From: Lonicera japonica
Lineage: Eukaryota > Streptophyta > Magnoliopsida > Dipsacales > Caprifoliaceae
Length of the DNA stretch: 64,000 nucleotides
NCBI GenBank assembly: GCA_021464415.1
Contig: CM038469.1
Location: 908,501-972,500, forward strand
Reading direction: 5' to 3'
Shown: positions 59,504-64,000 of the stretch, in pieces
How positions within the stretch are numbered: position 1 is the first letter of the stretch
How the letters are laid out: each line of letters opens with the position of its first letter
Translations under genes and position numbers: made by a program
Notes under the pieces: generated by a model
What the model was told of the DNA's origin: nothing
Databases searched by the model: none
What the model saw: the letters and a program-made list of their open reading frames with translations, nothing else

Positions 59504-61938
59504 TGTAACACAATTGTGGGGAGCTGAGTACTGTTTCATACTCAGTTTCTTTATTAGTTTGGCATATAAATTTTTAAATTAGGGTTTGATGTTGTTTTAG
59601 ACATACTCTGTTGTATATTTTAGGGTTTCAAATTCAGTTTCTACTTGAAAATGCAAGGCTTGGTCACAGCTGTGGTTGATTGTGTCTTGATTCTTGTTGC
59701 TAAGTCACTTGTGAGGCTTGGTTGCTGAGTTTTCGGATGGATTTTGAGAGTAGATCTTCCTTGCTTGGTTGGTTTGTAATGAAGAGAAAAGAGAGAGCTT
59801 TAGTAGGGGTTTGAGAGTTTTTAATTAATGAGGGGTTATGAGTTTTATTGCTTCTTTAATTAAGTTTAATTAACCTTTAATTATGTGGTAATAAATGTGA
59901 GTGTGGGTGTCTTGGTGGGAGTGTAGATGAGGCTTTTTTGGCAAAATGGGAGTGATAGTAAGAGCGGGAGTAAAAGTAATGAAAAAGGGTGGTGCATATA
60001 GTTGCCATTTTTCTTTATTCTGGTATTGGGGTTTATGGCTTTGGCCAGTTTGGATTGAGTTCAATTCCGAATTTATCAATGAACAACCTTTTCTTTTCCC
60101 CCATTTTTTCGCTGGTTAGAGGAGTGTATAAAGGGGGAGAAGAGTGAACAAATTGCTGTACCAAAGAAGAAAATATTGTCACAGATTGAATAGTGCGTGC
60201 CTGGACTTGACGGAATTGCTTAATTTCCCTAAATATATCCATTAGGTCAGGGGATGGATTGACTTGGGAATTGGAACGTTGTAGATTAGAAGACCAATAA
60301 TGTTTAGTGCATAAAGAAGTTGGTATACAAAATGAGTCAAATGACGTTAGTTACCAAACGGAGGAGATTTGTCTTGAATGATTAGACCAACAGATTATTG
60401 GTAGTTGAAAGAGTTCTCTACCGACTTCTTGGTGCACTCATTGCATGTCTAGCATTACTCTTCCAAGATGTCGGAGATGCGTGGGACAACAAATTAAACT
60501 GACAGAGGATATCACCAGCCCATCATCATCATCATCATCATCATCATCATTATCTTCAGAGTTATCTTAGAATATAAGATGTGACAGTGCTGTTCTTAAC
60601 AAGACTCAAAAATGTGTGTTGCTCTTGCACGCTTAGTGGATGGACTGCTGCACTTCAGACCTACTGGTTTCGTTGGTGCCATAGGGGTCTTCCAGCAGCT
60701 ATGTATGTTGTTTGGTTTTCTTTGACTCCTTTTCCTCACATAAGTAATAAGTTATAATCAATTTTGGTCTATTTTCCTCACCAATTTCATGGAATTCAGT
60801 TGCCATTTAACCTTGTCAATTCAATACAAAAAAGTTTCAGATAGTCCACCAGTAACTCCGTTGCAAGATGGCCATTTGAATGGGAAACCTTGAACCTGAA
60901 CTCCAAATACCTTAGCATCCGTAGATGAAAAACGGGTAAAAAACATTTCTTAACTCAGTAGTGTCAGTAAAATTGATCATAACTTAGAAGTATGTAAGGT
61001 GAAGAAGTGCCATTATATTACCAATTGCATAAGAATAAAGATAAGCTGTAGTTAACTCTTGTCTTGGGTCAGCATTGGCTCTGTATTGTGACTAGACTTT
61101 TGAGTGTGAAGCATATAGTTTTCCATTAATTGTGTTTCCTCACTAATTTTCTTGATCATTTGTTAAAATTGATCGAGATTTGCTCGGTCCTGGGTTGAGC
61201 ATTAAACTGACATACAACGTTGGTATACAAGTGGAAAGTAGTTTTGCAGTATAATATACAATTGATGGTGAGTCAATCGAGAACAATATTATAATATACG
61301 ATCCATGGAGAGTACATTGAGAACAACATTTTGTTTTGAGAGGGTCAGGGTCCCATCCCATTGGGCTTTGTCAGATATCTTGCAAATGGCATCATAATCA
61401 CTACTTTTGGGTTTCCGGAGGGTTGGACCATTTCTTTCTTCTTTTTTTTTTTTTTTTTCATTTAAAGATCAGGTGCAAGAGAGATTCTCACATGATTTGA
61501 GACCCCAACCAATTGGTACCTGCTTTAGAATGTACCATCGCTAGATCTAAGATTTTTTTTTTTTTTTTTAGGACGCTAGATTTAAAATTTGTTTAAACAG
61601 AATTTCATAATTTGATAAAGGTCAAACTTGCTAATTTAAATGAGGATATATAAAACTATCAAATCAATTAAAAATTATAACTAAAATAAACGTAACAACG
61701 CCCATTTCATAGATTACTCTCACAGTATAAATAGCTTCGATTATAGGTCCACAAAAAGAAAAGAAAAAAAAACTGCCAAATGTTCGATTAACCCTAAAGC
61801 GAAATATCAGGGGAAGAGCAAAGGAATTGAACTTTTGGTCCACAAAAATGATTCTCTCCAAACAACCCAAAAGTTAACAAAGACTAGAAAATGGAATAAT
61901 TGCTTATGACCCTCTGTACTTGGTGAGCATAACACCAC
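59504..61938. other. Intergenic stretch with CAT microsatellite and a SINE-like unit
   Basis: No gene supported. A perfect (CAT)10 run lies at 60521-60550. The region around 59560-59820 has G/T-rich phrases ('gcttggttgctgag') but only short frames. 61440-61549 is described separately. Confidence 0.45.
61440..61549 (-). repeat. Possible short SINE
   Basis: The minus strand shows 'tagcgatggta' then 'ggttggggtctcaaatcatg', resembling pol III A and B boxes about 35 bp apart, followed after about 45 bp by a run of 17 or more A. The order and the poly(A) end suit a tRNA-derived SINE. Target duplications are unclear; 'gctagatytaa' occurs on both sides of a second T run at 61553-61570. Confidence 0.4.
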
Positions 61939-61941
61939 TAA

Positions 61942-62347
61942 GGCCATCTCTAATGGTGTTTTCTATTTTTGCATTTCTATCCTATGTGTCAATATTATTT
62001 TATAATATTTCTATATCTATTGGCAATATATTTGCATTGGTGTAGAAGGATAGAAATGATGGTCTCCAATGGTAATCTATATTCTTCCATTTCTTCCTTA
62101 CTTTGTCATCTATTTAAGAAGAGAGAGAATTAGTGGGTATGACAACAACCAATAAAAAATTGCCATGTCACATAGAAAATTTCTATTACCATTTTTACAT
62201 GTAGAAATGGTGATAGAAATTCCCAATCCTACTAGACTTCCACCTAGGATAGAAATGGAGATAGAAATGCCCATTGGAGAAGATTTTTTCTATTATTCAT
62301 ATCTATCATAGAAATTTGTTTGTGTAGAAACACCATTGGAGATGGCC
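61942..62347. mobile_element. Tourist/Harbinger-like MITE
   Basis: 406 bp with TAA at both flanks (61939-61941 and 62348-62350). TIR GGCCATCTCYAATGGTGTTT is present at both ends with one or two mismatches. The interior has many 'tagaaatgg' and 'tctatttct' pieces in both orientations, so the whole folds on itself. No coding frame. Confidence 0.75.
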
Positions 62348-62350
62348 TAA

Positions 62351-64000
62351 GACTCCTACGTGCGTGCATGTATGAGAGAGAGTAGAATATATACATATAC
62401 GCCCATGAAAGAATCCTTTGCAGAATGCCCACTTGGGAGAGGTGGAAGAGTGAGTGAATTATCAATCAGGTAGCATTGAAGAATATCTTATCTTAGCTAC
62501 TAAAAGGGTGAGGAAACTTTAGCACTTGGTCTTCATATCTCTAGTAGATGTCCGAGTAAAGCAAACCAAAGCAAAGCAATGTATATATATATATGCCCAC
62601 TTGAAGCCACTATGTTCTGTCATATCATATCCTCAACCGTACTTTCTTCCTTCACTGGAAAAGTACGTACAACAGATCACAAATGTACCATATTACCAGT
62701 ACCTCATACCTCCTCAATTACTAGATAGTAAGTTTATACTTTAGGTTAATTTCATCTAAACCATCCTTAACTAGTTAGTATGTAGTAATGCATAGACACA
62801 TACATCCGAACTTCCAAATTATTTAATGATCTGAGTATAGAAATGGATCGTTGTTCCTCGCTCTAAATACTTCAAAATCAAACATTTAAGCCCCTTTCTT
62901 GAATTTGTTGTGTATAGTATAAGCATGTTTGTAAGTAACACTATATATATATACTATGTGTGTCATTCAACATAAAGTAAAACATTGCACATATATACTG
63001 TTAAAGATATAGAAAATATATATATATATATATATTAACATACAATGGGTACACAATATACAAGCATGGCAAACACAGAACACATACAAACAGATGTAAA
63101 CCCACAATGTAAACAGGAGATAAATGAACACACTTTAAACTACAATAAAATGAAATGGTTACTCACTTGAACAAAATTTATAGAATAATTTGAGAAGAAG
63201 ATTGATTAAATCCGAGCCCTGTAAATACAGTCTCCTTAAAGCAATTTTGTCCCTCTCTTCGGTGCTAAGATTTCGATGAACAATTGCTTCCCAGGATAGA
63301 ACGGATTCGCTTTGTATTGGTAGCACACCCAAACACAAAACCAATGAACTCAAATGTGATGTATTGCTTGAACTTTTAGAGAGAGAGAGATCGTAATTTT
63401 TTTTTTCTCTCTTTTGTCTCTTTTTCTTTTCTATATAAAGAAGAGACAAGTCTAAAAAATAGAGAGCAAGAGTAAACAGACAACAACGGACAAAATTTTT
63501 AAAAGGAAGTTGAGACCCTTGGACAATAACTGCAACTCTTGGACAATAACTGCCGGAGCAAAAGGGTTGTGACTATTGGTCACTAACTGACAAGATAACA
63601 TAGGATAATAAACTAATTCTCATTCATTTTTTTTTATTTTTTTTTTCAACATATACCATACGCATAAGGAGCAGTTAACTACAGAGTATAGGTTATGTTA
63701 CAAGTTGCGAATGCATGTGGTGTGTGTATCAGATTGTTTTCGTTCTTTCCTTGATACGTTCTAACGAAAAAGAGAAGTAGTGCACACCCGCTTATTTGCC
63801 TTCAACTTTCTTTTGATTTGACTACACGAGAGACTAGCTACCCATAAGGTGTTGAAAAAGACACCAAACTTATCCATTCAATAGACCCCCCAGCGACTTC
63901 AACATCTTTCATCCCTGCATTCCACGAAGGTAGGGATGGAACAAGAATATATGTAAAATTAAGTAAAGTAAGGAAAATTCCTCTTGCCTGTATTATTCAG
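62351..64000. other. AT-rich flank, no confirmed gene
   Basis: A minus-strand frame at 63449-63159 (96 codons, ending 'RDKIALRRLYLQGSDLINLL') follows a TATA-like 'ctttatatagaaa' on the same strand at about 63440. It could be a first exon, but the N-terminal half is low complexity and no family is recognised. TA tracts occur near 62582-62594 and 63016-63034. 'cttggacaataactgc' is repeated at 63516 and 63537. Confidence 0.35.

Noticed and set aside
59870..60242. Minus-strand frames of 69 codons each
   Set aside because: Overlapping frames with low-complexity translation and no motif or splice support.

Overview
The window looks like nuclear DNA from a flowering plant, most likely a dicot. It is strongly AT-rich, full of microsatellites, and built almost entirely of nested transposable elements. 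I see no intact host gene, no tRNA or rRNA gene and no CRISPR array. Families recognised from translated motifs and element ends are Ty3/gypsy of the Tat lineage, two Ty1/copia types (one SIRE-like), Mutator-like elements (MULEs), hAT-like and PIF/Harbinger-like elements, several solo or truncated LTRs, and a possible SINE. The species cannot be named from the sequence.

Layout. 1-7553: LTR family A (two copies in opposite orientation) and an old hAT-like element with a perfect 8-bp target duplication, itself split by LTR insertions. 7568-16327: 5' LTR and decayed gag-pol of a Tat gypsy element, its pol cut by a TIR element that carries a smaller TIR element. 16328-23767: a pile-up of truncated LTRs with minus-strand tRNA primer sites. 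24166-26440: antisense reading frames of the sort Tat elements carry after pol. 26703-38777: a SIRE-like copia element on the minus strand without recognisable pol, itself holding two MULEs (30501-35357 and 36540-37980). 38943-39829: a second Tat LTR, possibly the 3' LTR of the element that starts at 7568. 39851-40800: a Harbinger-like element. 43658-49909: a young copia element with an intact gag but ruined pol. 53401-57180: LTR family B in opposite orientations. 58843-59495 and 61942-62347: hAT-like and Harbinger-like MITEs. The rest is AT-rich sequence without recognisable genes.

The most interesting object is the MULE at 30501-35357. It has exact 9-bp target duplications, TIRs of about 165 bp and two convergent, intron-containing genes. 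One is a four-exon MURA-type transposase. The other, in the place maize MuDR gives to mudrB, encodes a GRF zinc finger - CCHC knuckle - GRF zinc finger protein. Each gene keeps its reading frame through the inferred introns but carries two in-frame stops. Second is the nearby non-autonomous MULE (36540-37980), whose core is an array of about twelve near-perfect palindromes. Third is the copia element at 43658-49909: its LTRs differ at only 4 of 182 positions and gag is open, yet pol is heavily decayed, which suggests recent mobilisation as a gag-only element.

All boundaries were read by eye from terminal motifs and target duplications. Family names rest on motif recognition, not on database searches.
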